Positions 42,435 to 51,479 of a DNA stretch of 64,000 nt are shown here, one piece after another. Below the pieces are notes generated by a model that made no database searches, was not told the DNA's origin, and saw nothing but the letters and a program-made list of their open reading frames with translations. This stretch comes from Bacteroidota bacterium (lineage in GTDB: Bacteria > Bacteroidota > Bacteroidia > Flavobacteriales > Weeksellaceae): NCBI GenBank assembly GCA_023394415.1, contig JAEXAR010000009.1:100027-164026 (forward strand), in the 5' to 3' direction. The translations under genes were made by a program, and so were the position numbers. Each line of letters starts with the position of its first letter. Positions within the stretch are counted from its first letter, which is position 1.

Positions 42435-43736
42435 TTAAAGGGTGCCAAGAGCTTCGTCGAGTTTGGTTTTTGCTTGAATTAAATTAAGCGCTGCTTGATA
42501 ATATTTGGTTTGGGCATCGTAAAGTTGAGATTCAGCTTGCGAAAGTTCGAAACTGGTTCCCATACCTTCCTTAAATTTAATTTGTTGCTTTTTATAAATG
42601 CTTTCAGAAAGATCAATAAGTTCTTTTGCATTGTTATAAGATGCCAAAGCATTCTCATAATCAATGGATGTGGAACCTACTTTATTCTGCAAGTTTTTTT
42701 GAGTGTCCAAAAGATCGAGATTGGCTTTTTGTACATTTAATTTTGCCTGTTCTGTTTTCCAATGACGCTGCAATCCGCTAAAGATTGGAATATCTAATTG
42801 CAATCCCCAATAAACAGGTTTATTCCAATTCAAATTATCAAGTTTCTGCCCTGTTGCATTAGCATTTACTGAAAAGAAAGATGCTAAAGTTGGTAGCGCT
42901 TTAGATTTTTCAAGTTTTAATAAAAGTTCATTAATTCTCAACTGATTTTTCTTTAAACGATAATCGATGTGGTTTTCGAAGTTATAACCTTCATTAGAAT
43001 TCAGGACATTATTTTTAGCTAGAATTTCGTCAAAACCTGAAGTCAGAACTAAGTCCTGATCCATAGGATAACCAATCATATATTTTAAACCAATAAGTAG
43101 TTTTGTTCTGGTTCTCTTTAAGTTATTGATAACTGTGCTGAGATTTTTTGAGGAATATTCAAGTTGCTCTACATTCTGATATTCCGTCAATCCTGTTTTG
43201 TAAATGATTTTAGTATCGCTTAAATTTTTCTCTAAAACTTTTTGATTTTCTTCAAGCGTTTTGATGTTTTCATCGGTTGCTAAAATTCCGGCATAGGTCA
43301 TTAAAACACCTTCTTTTATGGATAGTTCTGTTTTTTCTTCTACCAAAGCCGCAGTTTCTTTGTAAGTTTTTGCACTTTCAAGCCCAACAATATAAGAACC
43401 GTTGAAAAGAAGTTGCTGTACCGTTATTCCGTTGTTCCAATTATGTTTTTGGCCCATCGGAAATTCCATAAGGTTACCAGTTCCTTGGAAATCGACAAAC
43501 ATAACCGGGATTTTAAGGTAGTTCATATATCTGGATTGTGCGCTTACCTGTGGCAAACCAATCCCAATAGTTTCCTTCACCTTTTGGTCGGCAATCGTTT
43601 GATCAATTTTTGCTTTCTGAACATTCACATTATTATCCACTGCATATTGCCAGGCTTCATCGATACTCAACGCTTTCTGTGCATAAGCCGATACTGTAAT
43701 TGCTGTAACCGCAACCAGATTAAGCAGTTTTTTCAT
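42435..43736 (-). CDS. TolC-family outer-membrane efflux protein
   Basis: Outer-membrane channel of the tripartite pump. The 433-residue protein has a signal peptide (LLNLVAVTAITVSAYAQ) and the long helical repeats of the OEP family, with SIDEAWQYAVDNNVNVQKA early and LGTSFELSQAESQLYDAQTKYYQAALNLIQAKTKLDEALG late (two equivalent hairpin segments). It overlaps the end of the tetR-type gene by 17 nt and is followed by the adaptor gene after 30 nt, so the four genes form one operon. Confidence 0.92.
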   Translation of the reverse strand: MKKLLNLVAVTAITVSAYAQKALSIDEAWQYAVDNNVNVQKAKIDQTIADQKVKETIGIGLPQVSAQSRYMNYLKIPVMFVDFQGTGNLMEFPMGQKHNWNNGITVQQLLFNGSYIVGLESAKTYKETAALVEEKTELSIKEGVLMTYAGILATDENIKTLEENQKVLEKNLSDTKIIYKTGLTEYQNVEQLEYSSKNLSTVINNLKRTRTKLLIGLKYMIGYPMDQDLVLTSGFDEILAKNNVLNSNEGYNFENHIDYRLKKNQLRINELLLKLEKSKALPTLASFFSVNANATGQKLDNLNWNKPVYWGLQLDIPIFSGLQRHWKTEQAKLNVQKANLDLLDTQKNLQNKVGSTSIDYENALASYNNAKELIDLSESIYKKQQIKFKEGMGTSFELSQAESQLYDAQTKYYQAALNLIQAKTKLDEALGTL

Positions 43737-44340
43737 CCTTTATATCTTTAATTTTTTTTAAAATTTCTTTTCCTTTTTCGGTGGTGATGGCGTTCATATA
43801 GAACACCAGTGCTTCTTCGTTGTACCGCTGCCTGTCAACACAGCAATTGTCCATAAACGGCGAACTGTCATACGACATCACCAACTGAAAAAATATACGG
43901 GCATACATTTTTTTATCAAAATTGTTATGATAATAGCCCTGACCTCTGCCTTTTTCAATATTATGAACCAAAACTTCTGAAAATTTTTCAGCAAAATCGG
44001 TCATATGTTTTATGAAAATGGCCGGGTAATATTTCATCAGTTGTTTGATGAGCGTGGTTTCGTTGGATTTTACGGCTTTTTCTATCTCCGCATCGCGGCA
44101 GAACATTCTTTCGATGGCGTTTTCCACTTCCACATCCAGTTTTTGCATTCTGCTGATGATATCTTCGAGTTTGAAAGCCAGCACATCTTCCAAAAGGGCT
44201 TCTTTATTTTTGTATTTCTGATAAAGCGTCTTCTTGGAAATCCCGAATTCTCTCGCCACATCATCCATTGTAAGCGTCTTCGCACCGTTTTCTATAAAGA
44301 GTTCGGTTGCTTTCTGTAAGAATTGTTTTTTGTCTTCCAT
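43720..44340 (-). CDS. TetR-family regulator of the efflux operon
   Basis: A 206-residue repressor. The N-terminal helix-turn-helix reads KATELFIENGAKTLTMDDVAREFGISKKTLYQKYKNKEALL, and the rest is a ligand-binding helical domain. It is the first gene of the efflux operon and overlaps tolC by 17 nt, so it likely autoregulates the pump. The start is placed at 44340 (MEDKKQFLQ); the longer frame from 44358 would run across the promoter's -7 element at 44356-44363. Confidence 0.88.
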   Translation of the reverse strand: MEDKKQFLQKATELFIENGAKTLTMDDVAREFGISKKTLYQKYKNKEALLEDVLAFKLEDIISRMQKLDVEVENAIERMFCRDAEIEKAVKSNETTLIKQLMKYYPAIFIKHMTDFAEKFSEVLVHNIEKGRGQGYYHNNFDKKMYARIFFQLVMSYDSSPFMDNCCVDRQRYNEEALVFYMNAITTEKGKEILKKIKDIKDEKTA

Positions 44341-44355
44341 AATAAAAATCGGGTG

Positions 44356-44396
44356 CAAAGATAAATGAAGGAAACTAAAAAACCAAAAAAGTTTCC
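44356..44396 (-). promoter_or_regulatory. Efflux operon promoter and TetR operator candidate
   Basis: TATCTTTG (complement of 44356-44363) is an exact TAnnTTTG element, with TTTG about 20 nt upstream as -33. The inverted repeat GGAAACT (44370-44376) / AGTTTCC (44390-44396), 13 nt apart, surrounds the -33 box and is the natural site for the operon's own TetR protein. Confidence 0.6.
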
Positions 44397-44464
44397 AAGT
44401 TTTTTATTAATTATTTGTTATTTAAATTTTAAATTTCAGATAACTAACTGATTATTAATAAAAA

Positions 44465-44488
44465 AAACTTCAGCCTAGGTTGAAGTTT
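44465..44488 (-). terminator. dnaE terminator
   Basis: Arms AAACTTCAGCCT and AGGTTGAAGTTT with one G-U-compatible mismatch and A/T runs on both sides, just past the dnaE stop. Confidence 0.65.
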
Positions 44489-44512
44489 TATAAGATAGTA
44501 TCTCTCTAAAAA

Positions 44513-47500
44513 TTAATTAAGGAAAAATTCATACTTGCTTTCCTGTCCAAAGACTTCGAGCAAATCACCATTTACATCAATGGTAGTACGAAGGGAAACC
44601 AGTTCGAGATGGCTGTTTTCTTCAGGATTTTTGATATAGAAATGAAGTTTCTGGTCGCCTTTATTATCCTCGAACGTTTTAATAAGGAATTCTAAATCGT
44701 CTTTTCTTAAATCGTGAACATTCATGACGATAGAAACGCTTTTTGCAAACTTTTCGAAAGCTTCTTTAAGTTCAATAACGTCAGTAACATTCAGAAAAAC
44801 ACGGCCTTCATTAAGTACTTTCCCATCTTTGTCTTTTTTGCTTCCGGTAACTGAAAATTTAATTTTGAGAATCACAAAACGCTGCACATCCAATTTGTCT
44901 CTCAATCTTAAGTAATCTCTATCACCAAGCCTGAAACTATAGCTCCCTGTATAATCTTCCAAAGTCATAAAAGCCACTTTCTCACCACTTCTGAAGCCGT
45001 CACGAACAGTGTATTCTGTAATTAGACCTGCTACCATAAACTCTTTGGCATTGGTATTAAAGCGTTGTTTTTCTTTGAAATCTTTTATCTCTTCAAAAAG
45101 TTTAATTTGCTCTGCACCAAAATTTTTATCTCTAAAAGCATCAATTTCATCAAGGTTCAAGAAATTAAAATTTCCTTTAGCCTCTACATTTTTCTTAGTC
45201 TCCTCCTCAATTATTTCGCCATCTTCTACAAGTTCCAAATCGATCACATCATCAGCAATTTCTTCTTCATCCTTCTCTATTGGTGAGATTACCTTTTCCA
45301 CAGGAATTTCTTCATCTTTCTTCCCCTCCAGAATTTCTTTTCTTGAAAGTGCGCCCTGTATAAAGCGATATTGATATTTAAACTCATCCAAAGGATGAGC
45401 AGAAAGATAGAAACCAATAATTTCCTTTTCTCTGTTAAGCTTGTACATGTTTGGCCATTCTGGAGCAGGATTAATTTTTGGTGGTTCAATTTTCACTTCA
45501 TCTGCAAAATCTGCAAAAAGTGAATTTTCTACCTCATTTTTATTGTCTTGAAAACTTTGCCCGTAACGTAAAAGCCTTTCAATATTGGTTCTTCCGACAG
45601 TGTCTACATCAAAATACTGTGCACGGTGATATTTATCAATTTCATCAAAGGCACCTGCAATCACCAGAGATTCCACAACTCTTTTATTAACTTGGCTGGA
45701 AGGAATTCTCTCAAAAAATTCAAAAACAGTATTGAATCTTCCGGCTTTTCTAGTTTCTACAATCGCTTCACTAGGACCTTCACCAATTCCTTTGATAGCG
45801 CCCAATCCAAAACGAATTTGACCTTTATCATTCACCGCAAATTCATACTGACTTTCGTTCACATCAGGTCCTAAAACATCCACACCCATATTTTTGCAAT
45901 CTTCCATAAACATTGTGATTTGCTTGGTGTTGTTCAGGTTGTGCGTCATTACACTCGCCATATATTCCGCAGGATAATTCGCTTTTAAATAAGCAGTATG
46001 ATAAGCAATTAAAGCGTAACAAGTGGAGTGTGATTTGTTGAAGGCATATTCTGCAAAGGCTTCCCAGTCTTTCCAAATTTTGTTAAGTTTATCTTCGTCA
46101 AGATTATTTTTTTTACCACCTTCGAGAAATTTTGGGTACATTTTATCCAGAACATCTTTCTGCTTTTTACCCATTGCTTTCCTCAAAGTATCGGCTTCAC
46201 CTTTAGTAAAATTCGCTAATTTCTGAGACAGCAACATTACCTGCTCCTGATAAACCGTAATCCCATAAGTTTCAGACAGATACTCTTCGTTTTCAGGTAA
46301 GTCGTACACGATTTCTTCCACTCCGTGTTTCCGATTGATGAAATTCGGAATGTATTTAATTGGTCCCGGACGATAAAGTGCATTCATCGCAATTAAATCT
46401 GCAAAAACTGTGGGTTTCAGTTCGCGCATATATTTTTGCATTCCCGGACTTTCATACTGAAAAATCCCGACTGTTCTTCCCTCTTGGAATAATTGATAAG
46501 TTTTCTCATCATCCAAAGGAATTTCATCGGTATTAATATCAATTCCGTGGTTGGCTTTTACAAGTTTTATGGCGTCTTTAATGATGGTTAAAGTCCGCAA
46601 ACCTAAAAAGTCCATTTTCAGTAATCCTGCATTTTCCGCAACGGAATTATCGAATTGCGAAACGATAATATCCGCATCTTTGGCTGCAATCGTAATTGGA
46701 ACCAAGTTGGAAATATCTTCCGGCGTAATAATTACACCACAAGCGTGGATTCCGGTATTTCGGATGGCACCCTCCATTTTTTGAGCCGATGCGAGTACGC
46801 TGTGACGAAAATCGTCCTTATCTTCAAGGATTTTTTTCATTTCATCCACCAACATTTTATCTTCCGGCGGCAATTTCTCGTACTTTGAAAGGGCTTTTGC
46901 AATGTTCATTCCGGGACTTGGTGGAACGAGTTTCGCAATGTTGTTTGTTTCAGGAATCGAAACATCCAGTACTCTTCCCGCATCCTTAATCGCAGATTTT
47001 CCTCCGAGAACAGAATATGTAATAATCTGCGCTACATTAGTTTTCCCATACTTATCTACCACCCATTTGATAACACGATCTCTGCCTTCATCATCAAAAT
47101 CTATATCAATATCAGGCATAGAAATCCTTTCCGGATTAAGAAAACGCTCAAAAAGTAAATCGTATTTTATAGGATCTACATTGGTAATTCCAATGCAGTA
47201 AGCTACTGCAGAACCCGCAGCAGAACCACGACCAGGACCAACAGAAACGCCCATTTTCCTCGCTTCGTTACAAAAATCTTGAACAATTAAAAAGTATCCG
47301 GGATAACCTGTATTGGCAATAACTTCCAGCTCAAAATCTAAACGTTCAGCAATTTCAGGGGTAATTTCACCATATTTTGCTTTGGCTCCTTCATAAGTTA
47401 AGTGTCTTAAAAAGGCATTTTCTCCACGTTTTCCACCATCTTCTAAATCTTCTTGACTTAAAAACTGCTCCGGAATATCAAATTTTGGCAGTAAAACATC

Positions 47501-49183
47501 TCTTTTTAAGGTGTAAGGCTCAAATTTTTGTAAAAATTCATCGTAAGCCTCAAACGCATCCGGATAATTTCGAAATGCCTGTTTCAGTTCAGGTTCATCT
47601 TTAATATAATATTCGTTTGAAGGCAATCCGCGACGTTTACCAAACCCCTTTCCAACAGGTGTTGAGAGTTTTTCACCATCTTTAATGCAATACAAAATAT
47701 CCTGAATATTGGCATCAGATTTTTCGGTGTAAAACGTTTCGTTTTGGGCTAGAATTTTCACATCATATTTATCCGCAAAACTTAGGAGAACATCGTTAAC
47801 GTGTTCTTCTTCAACCACTTCGTGATTCTGAATTTGAACATAGAAATCCTCACCAAAAGTATCTTTCCACCATTTAAAAAGTTCCTCACCTTTTTGTTCA
47901 CCAAATTCCAATATCGCGTTCGGAATATCACCGAAAGTACCAGCTGTAAGCGCAATAACGTCGTCCTTATATTCAGCAATCATGCTACGGGAAATTCTTG
48001 GAACTCCAAAATAAAAACCGTTCACGTATCCCAAACTCGATAGTTTTGCCAAGTTTTTATAACCATTGAAATTTTTGGCAAGTAAAACAACATTCGTCCT
48101 TCTGTCGGGGTCGTCTTTGGTAAACTGTTTCTGCTCGGGACGATCTGAAACATAAAACTCGCAGCCCAAAACCGGAATCAGTTCTTTTCTTGGTTCAGCT
48201 TCCGTGAATTTCTCACCATTTTCTTCCGCTTTGGCCTTATTTTCAAGATAATTTTGATAGTCTTTTTTAATACTTCCGTTGGCTTTTTCAACTTCCGAAA
48301 CAAATTTAAAAGCACCCATCATATTGCCCAAATCTACCATACCAACTGCAGGAAAATTATTGGATAAAGCCTTCTTAATTAAATCCGAAATATCGGTGGA
48401 AGCTTGAAGGGAAGAGTATATACTGTGATTGTGAAAATTGAAATAACTGCCAATCTCCACTTCAGGCGTATCACCAAAGTCTACGGTTTTTTTCTTTTTG
48501 GACGCTGCAACCTGTCTTCTGATGACAATTCCAAAAGGTTTAATCGGATTAGGATTCGCAGTTCTGAAATTTTTAATTAAATCTTCCGAAACTCCTAAAT
48601 CTTTAGCTCCAATCACACCAATCCGCAACATTTCAAAGAAAACTTGCGCCGTTGCATTTACATCGGCTGCTGCGTTGTGCGCTTCATCAAATTTATGTCC
48701 GTAAAGTTTTTCGTAGATTTCTTCCAGTTTCGGCGACTTGAATTTACCACCTTTTCCGCCGGGAAGTTGACAATATTCTGTTCCAAAAATCATCGTATCA
48801 GCTTTTGGAAGAGCTTGAAGCGAATTTTCTATTTCTTTACGGAAAAACTCAGCTCCGATGATCTTATAATCGAATTCAACATTTTGTCCGACACCGAATT
48901 TCGCTTTTTTCAAAACCTCATTAAATTCCTTAAGAACTTCTGTGAGATCACGACCTTCTTCCATCGCCATTTTGGTTGAAATTCCGTGAATTCTTGCTGC
49001 ATTAAAAGGAATATCGTAACCTTCAGGCTTGATAATATAATCTTGGTTTTCAATTAAATTCCCTTCATCATCGTGGAGTTGCCACGCAATCTGAACCATT
49101 CTCGGCCAATTGTCGCTATCGGAAATTGGCGCATTAAAATTATTTGGTAAACCGGTGGTTTCGGTATCAAAAACTAAATACAT
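44513..49183 (-). CDS. dnaE: DNA polymerase III alpha with fused DnaQ exonuclease
   Basis: Replicative polymerase of 1,556 residues. Residues 1-190 are a DnaQ-type 3'-5' exonuclease: FDTETTG (Exo I), GQNVEFDYKI (Exo II) and HNAAADVNAT (Exo III). A linker leads to the PHP domain (from about 245, FHNHSIYSS), then the palm with PDIDIDFDDEGRDRV (about 690), FLGLRT with the third catalytic Asp (about 857), the helix-hairpin-helix region and an OB-fold near the C-terminus (GSEY-type KVAFMTLEDYTGSY). Several usual PHP metal ligands look altered (VDLGN in place of TDHGN; QNETFY in place of xNDxHY), so PHP proofreading is probably lost. This is DnaE1-like, not the Firmicutes PolC layout. Confidence 0.95.
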   Translation of the reverse strand: MYLVFDTETTGLPNNFNAPISDSDNWPRMVQIAWQLHDDEGNLIENQDYIIKPEGYDIPFNAARIHGISTKMAMEEGRDLTEVLKEFNEVLKKAKFGVGQNVEFDYKIIGAEFFRKEIENSLQALPKADTMIFGTEYCQLPGGKGGKFKSPKLEEIYEKLYGHKFDEAHNAAADVNATAQVFFEMLRIGVIGAKDLGVSEDLIKNFRTANPNPIKPFGIVIRRQVAASKKKKTVDFGDTPEVEIGSYFNFHNHSIYSSLQASTDISDLIKKALSNNFPAVGMVDLGNMMGAFKFVSEVEKANGSIKKDYQNYLENKAKAEENGEKFTEAEPRKELIPVLGCEFYVSDRPEQKQFTKDDPDRRTNVVLLAKNFNGYKNLAKLSSLGYVNGFYFGVPRISRSMIAEYKDDVIALTAGTFGDIPNAILEFGEQKGEELFKWWKDTFGEDFYVQIQNHEVVEEEHVNDVLLSFADKYDVKILAQNETFYTEKSDANIQDILYCIKDGEKLSTPVGKGFGKRRGLPSNEYYIKDEPELKQAFRNYPDAFEAYDEFLQKFEPYTLKRDVLLPKFDIPEQFLSQEDLEDGGKRGENAFLRHLTYEGAKAKYGEITPEIAERLDFELEVIANTGYPGYFLIVQDFCNEARKMGVSVGPGRGSAAGSAVAYCIGITNVDPIKYDLLFERFLNPERISMPDIDIDFDDEGRDRVIKWVVDKYGKTNVAQIITYSVLGGKSAIKDAGRVLDVSIPETNNIAKLVPPSPGMNIAKALSKYEKLPPEDKMLVDEMKKILEDKDDFRHSVLASAQKMEGAIRNTGIHACGVIITPEDISNLVPITIAAKDADIIVSQFDNSVAENAGLLKMDFLGLRTLTIIKDAIKLVKANHGIDINTDEIPLDDEKTYQLFQEGRTVGIFQYESPGMQKYMRELKPTVFADLIAMNALYRPGPIKYIPNFINRKHGVEEIVYDLPENEEYLSETYGITVYQEQVMLLSQKLANFTKGEADTLRKAMGKKQKDVLDKMYPKFLEGGKKNNLDEDKLNKIWKDWEAFAEYAFNKSHSTCYALIAYHTAYLKANYPAEYMASVMTHNLNNTKQITMFMEDCKNMGVDVLGPDVNESQYEFAVNDKGQIRFGLGAIKGIGEGPSEAIVETRKAGRFNTVFEFFERIPSSQVNKRVVESLVIAGAFDEIDKYHRAQYFDVDTVGRTNIERLLRYGQSFQDNKNEVENSLFADFADEVKIEPPKINPAPEWPNMYKLNREKEIIGFYLSAHPLDEFKYQYRFIQGALSRKEILEGKKDEEIPVEKVISPIEKDEEEIADDVIDLELVEDGEIIEEETKKNVEAKGNFNFLNLDEIDAFRDKNFGAEQIKLFEEIKDFKEKQRFNTNAKEFMVAGLITEYTVRDGFRSGEKVAFMTLEDYTGSYSFRLGDRDYLRLRDKLDVQRFVILKIKFSVTGSKKDKDGKVLNEGRVFLNVTDVIELKEAFEKFAKSVSIVMNVHDLRKDDLEFLIKTFEDNKGDQKLHFYIKNPEENSHLELVSLRTTIDVNGDLLEVFGQESKYEFFLN

Positions 49184-49187
49184 TCTA

Positions 49188-49216
49188 TTAAGATTCGTGG
49201 TTCGAGATTCGAGATT
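49188..49216. repeat. TTCGAG-type repeat upstream of dnaE
   Basis: GATTCGTGGTTCGAGATTCG and AGATTTT lie immediately upstream of the dnaE start, inside its probable leader. Confidence 0.5.
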
Positions 49217-49325
49217 TTAAATTATTTTTTCAAAGAATTTTGGTAAAAATAGAGGAATTTTAATTGAAATAAAAATTGGGTTTTCCACATTCAGTTGGCA
49301 TCCATTTTAGTTAGTATAAAAATAA

Positions 49326-49333
49326 TAACTTTG
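49326..49333 (+). promoter_or_regulatory. -7 element of the S8 protease gene
   Basis: TAACTTTG, an exact TAnnTTTG match, 13 nt before the ATG at 49347. Confidence 0.5.
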
Positions 49334-49346
49334 CAAAAAAAAACAG

Positions 49347-51392
49347 ATGAAAAAGATTTTTCTTACAATATTTAGTTTGTCATCTTTTTTAACCCTCACC
49401 GCACAAAAAAATTCCAAACTCTATAAAGAATTCGGAATAAGACATCAGGAAAATGTCAATAAACTAACTGCTTTTCTAAAAAAAGACACTTCTAGAAAAG
49501 TCGATTCAGCTGCAGTGAAGTTGGCCATTCAAAATTTGGCAACTGTACACAATGGCTTCCCTGTTTTTTGGAATGAAGAAGACGGGGGTGCTAACAATGC
49601 TTCTAATATACCGGTATTACAAAACGGAGGAATTACCGGACAAAACGGCGCTGTAAATGGTACTGGCATCAACATTTTAATAATGGACACGGGAAAAATT
49701 TTTGAGTCACATCAGGAATTTGGAACTGCATCCAGAATCATTTTAAAAGAAACCGATGCTGCCAGCTATAGCACACACTCCACAAAAGTGGCAGGTATGT
49801 TAGGTGCAATAGGCGTTAATGCTAATGCAAAAGGTGTTCTTACCAATGCAACATTTGAAAATTATTTTTTTGGGAACACAAGTCTAGGAACAAATTATCA
49901 AAAACTTCAGGCGGCGACAAATGCTAATATTTCTAACCACTCTTACGGAACCAATTTAGGTTGGAGATTGAGCGGAAGCTCTTATTATTGGTATGGTGAT
50001 TATGAGCTTTACAAAACAACAAAGCAAGATACTTTCGGTGGAAGTTATTACACCCCTGATGCTGACTATGACAAAATTGTGTATAGCAACCCTAACCATA
50101 TCGTCATAAAATCTGCTGGAAATTATTACGGAATTGGTCCCGGAACTACCACCGGAACAAAATATCGGATAGATTTAAGCACAAACTCTTGGGTACCTTT
50201 TCAAGCTGGAGAAGAGTTACCACCTTCCAATTGTAACAATGGCTACTATTGTATGGGATGGGGAGCATTGGCAAAAAATATTATTAGTGTTGCCGCTGCT
50301 AATCAACTTACAACTTCCGGAAACACTTATACCTCACCATCTGATATTTCTAAATATTCTAGAGGCAGTGCCGGACCAAGAAGAGATGGAGCAATAAAAC
50401 CGGACATTACTGCTGTAGGTTCAATTGTTACCGTTCCAGAATTTCTAAATACTTCTAATACCACATCCATTACTCAAGATGCAGGAACATCATTAGCGGC
50501 TCCTGTGATTTCAGGAATTGCAGGTGCAATGACGCAGATCAACAGAAATATTACTGGTAATAGCAATTTTATATATCAAGCTGATGAAATGAAAGCATTA
50601 CTCACTCATACTGCTAACGAAGCCGGAATCGTAGGTCCAGATGTATGGTATGGTTGGGGTATAGCTGATGCTGGTAAAGCAGCAGAAGTTGTTATTAAAA
50701 AGAATCAAAACACTGCCATTTTTCAACAAAACACTTTAGTATCGGGAGTTCAGAATAATATTGAAGTCATAGCTGTTTCAGGAGAACCTTTAAAAGCCAC
50801 AATTTCTTGGGTAGATCCAGCTGCAGTTCCTTTTACTACTAATAATGACTTGCAGAACAATCACGCATCTCAACTCATCAATGATCTTGATTTGAGAATT
50901 ATTGATACCGTTGATAATACGATTTATTACCCTTGGAAACTTGATGTATCATCACCAATGAGCCCTGCAATAAAAGGTGATAATACAGTAGATAATATTG
51001 AACAGGTACTAATTGAAAATCCGGTTGCAGGAAGAACATACCGAGTTGTTGTAAGTAACAAAGGTCAGCTTGTAAACGATACAGGCACAGAAACTCCTTC
51101 CAAATATGCTATAGTTGTAACCGGCTATACACAAACAGGATTATCCGCAACAGAGACAGACCTTAAAAAAGCTGTTGTTGTACATCCTACCAGAACAAAG
51201 GAAAACGTTACTGTAATAATACCAATTAAAGCGGAAAGTATAAATGTATTTGATATCAGTGGAAAAATAGTTATGAAGCTTAAAGCCCAAAATCAACAGA
51301 CAATAAACCTCAGCTCTCTAACACCTGGCGTATATTTCATCAATATTAAAACCGAAAATGGGAATATTACCAAGAAAATTATTAAGGAATAA
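49347..51392 (+). CDS. S8 serine protease exported by type IX secretion
   Basis: A 681-residue subtilisin-type protease. A signal peptide (ending LTLTAQ) is followed by a propeptide region. The triad is Asp114 in ILIMDTG, His144 in STHSTKVAG and Ser382 in GTSLAAP, with SAGNYYG supplying the oxyanion Asn. The C-terminal roughly 75 residues (VVVHPTRTKENVTV ... LSSLTPGVYFINIKTENG and a basic KKIIKE end) are a type A T9SS sorting domain, which directs the protein through the outer membrane to the surface or medium. It is divergent from dnaE. Confidence 0.94.
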   Translation: MKKIFLTIFSLSSFLTLTAQKNSKLYKEFGIRHQENVNKLTAFLKKDTSRKVDSAAVKLAIQNLATVHNGFPVFWNEEDGGANNASNIPVLQNGGITGQNGAVNGTGINILIMDTGKIFESHQEFGTASRIILKETDAASYSTHSTKVAGMLGAIGVNANAKGVLTNATFENYFFGNTSLGTNYQKLQAATNANISNHSYGTNLGWRLSGSSYYWYGDYELYKTTKQDTFGGSYYTPDADYDKIVYSNPNHIVIKSAGNYYGIGPGTTTGTKYRIDLSTNSWVPFQAGEELPPSNCNNGYYCMGWGALAKNIISVAAANQLTTSGNTYTSPSDISKYSRGSAGPRRDGAIKPDITAVGSIVTVPEFLNTSNTTSITQDAGTSLAAPVISGIAGAMTQINRNITGNSNFIYQADEMKALLTHTANEAGIVGPDVWYGWGIADAGKAAEVVIKKNQNTAIFQQNTLVSGVQNNIEVIAVSGEPLKATISWVDPAAVPFTTNNDLQNNHASQLINDLDLRIIDTVDNTIYYPWKLDVSSPMSPAIKGDNTVDNIEQVLIENPVAGRTYRVVVSNKGQLVNDTGTETPSKYAIVVTGYTQTGLSATETDLKKAVVVHPTRTKENVTVIIPIKAESINVFDISGKIVMKLKAQNQQTINLSSLTPGVYFINIKTENGNITKKIIKE

Positions 51393-51411
51393 TCAACATA
51401 AATATCTGGTT

Positions 51412-51440
51412 TAAACTGCTTTAAAAAGCAGTTTTTTTGT
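51412..51440 (+). terminator. S8 protease gene terminator
   Basis: Arms AAACTGCTT and AAGCAGTTT with a short A loop, then a T run. Confidence 0.8.
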
Positions 51441-51465
51441 TACCACATATCTTATTTAAATTTTT

Positions 51466-51473
51466 TATATTTG
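51466..51473 (+). promoter_or_regulatory. -7 element of the E1 gene
   Basis: TATATTTG, an exact TAnnTTTG match, 6 nt (AGAAGT) before the ATG at 51480. It covers the in-frame TTG at 51471, excluding that as the start. Confidence 0.55.
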
Positions 51474-51479
51474 AGAAGT

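Noticed and set aside
44356..44358. Start codon of the tetR-type gene at 44358
   Set aside because: It overlaps an exact -7 promoter element, and residues before MEDKKQ do not fit the family.
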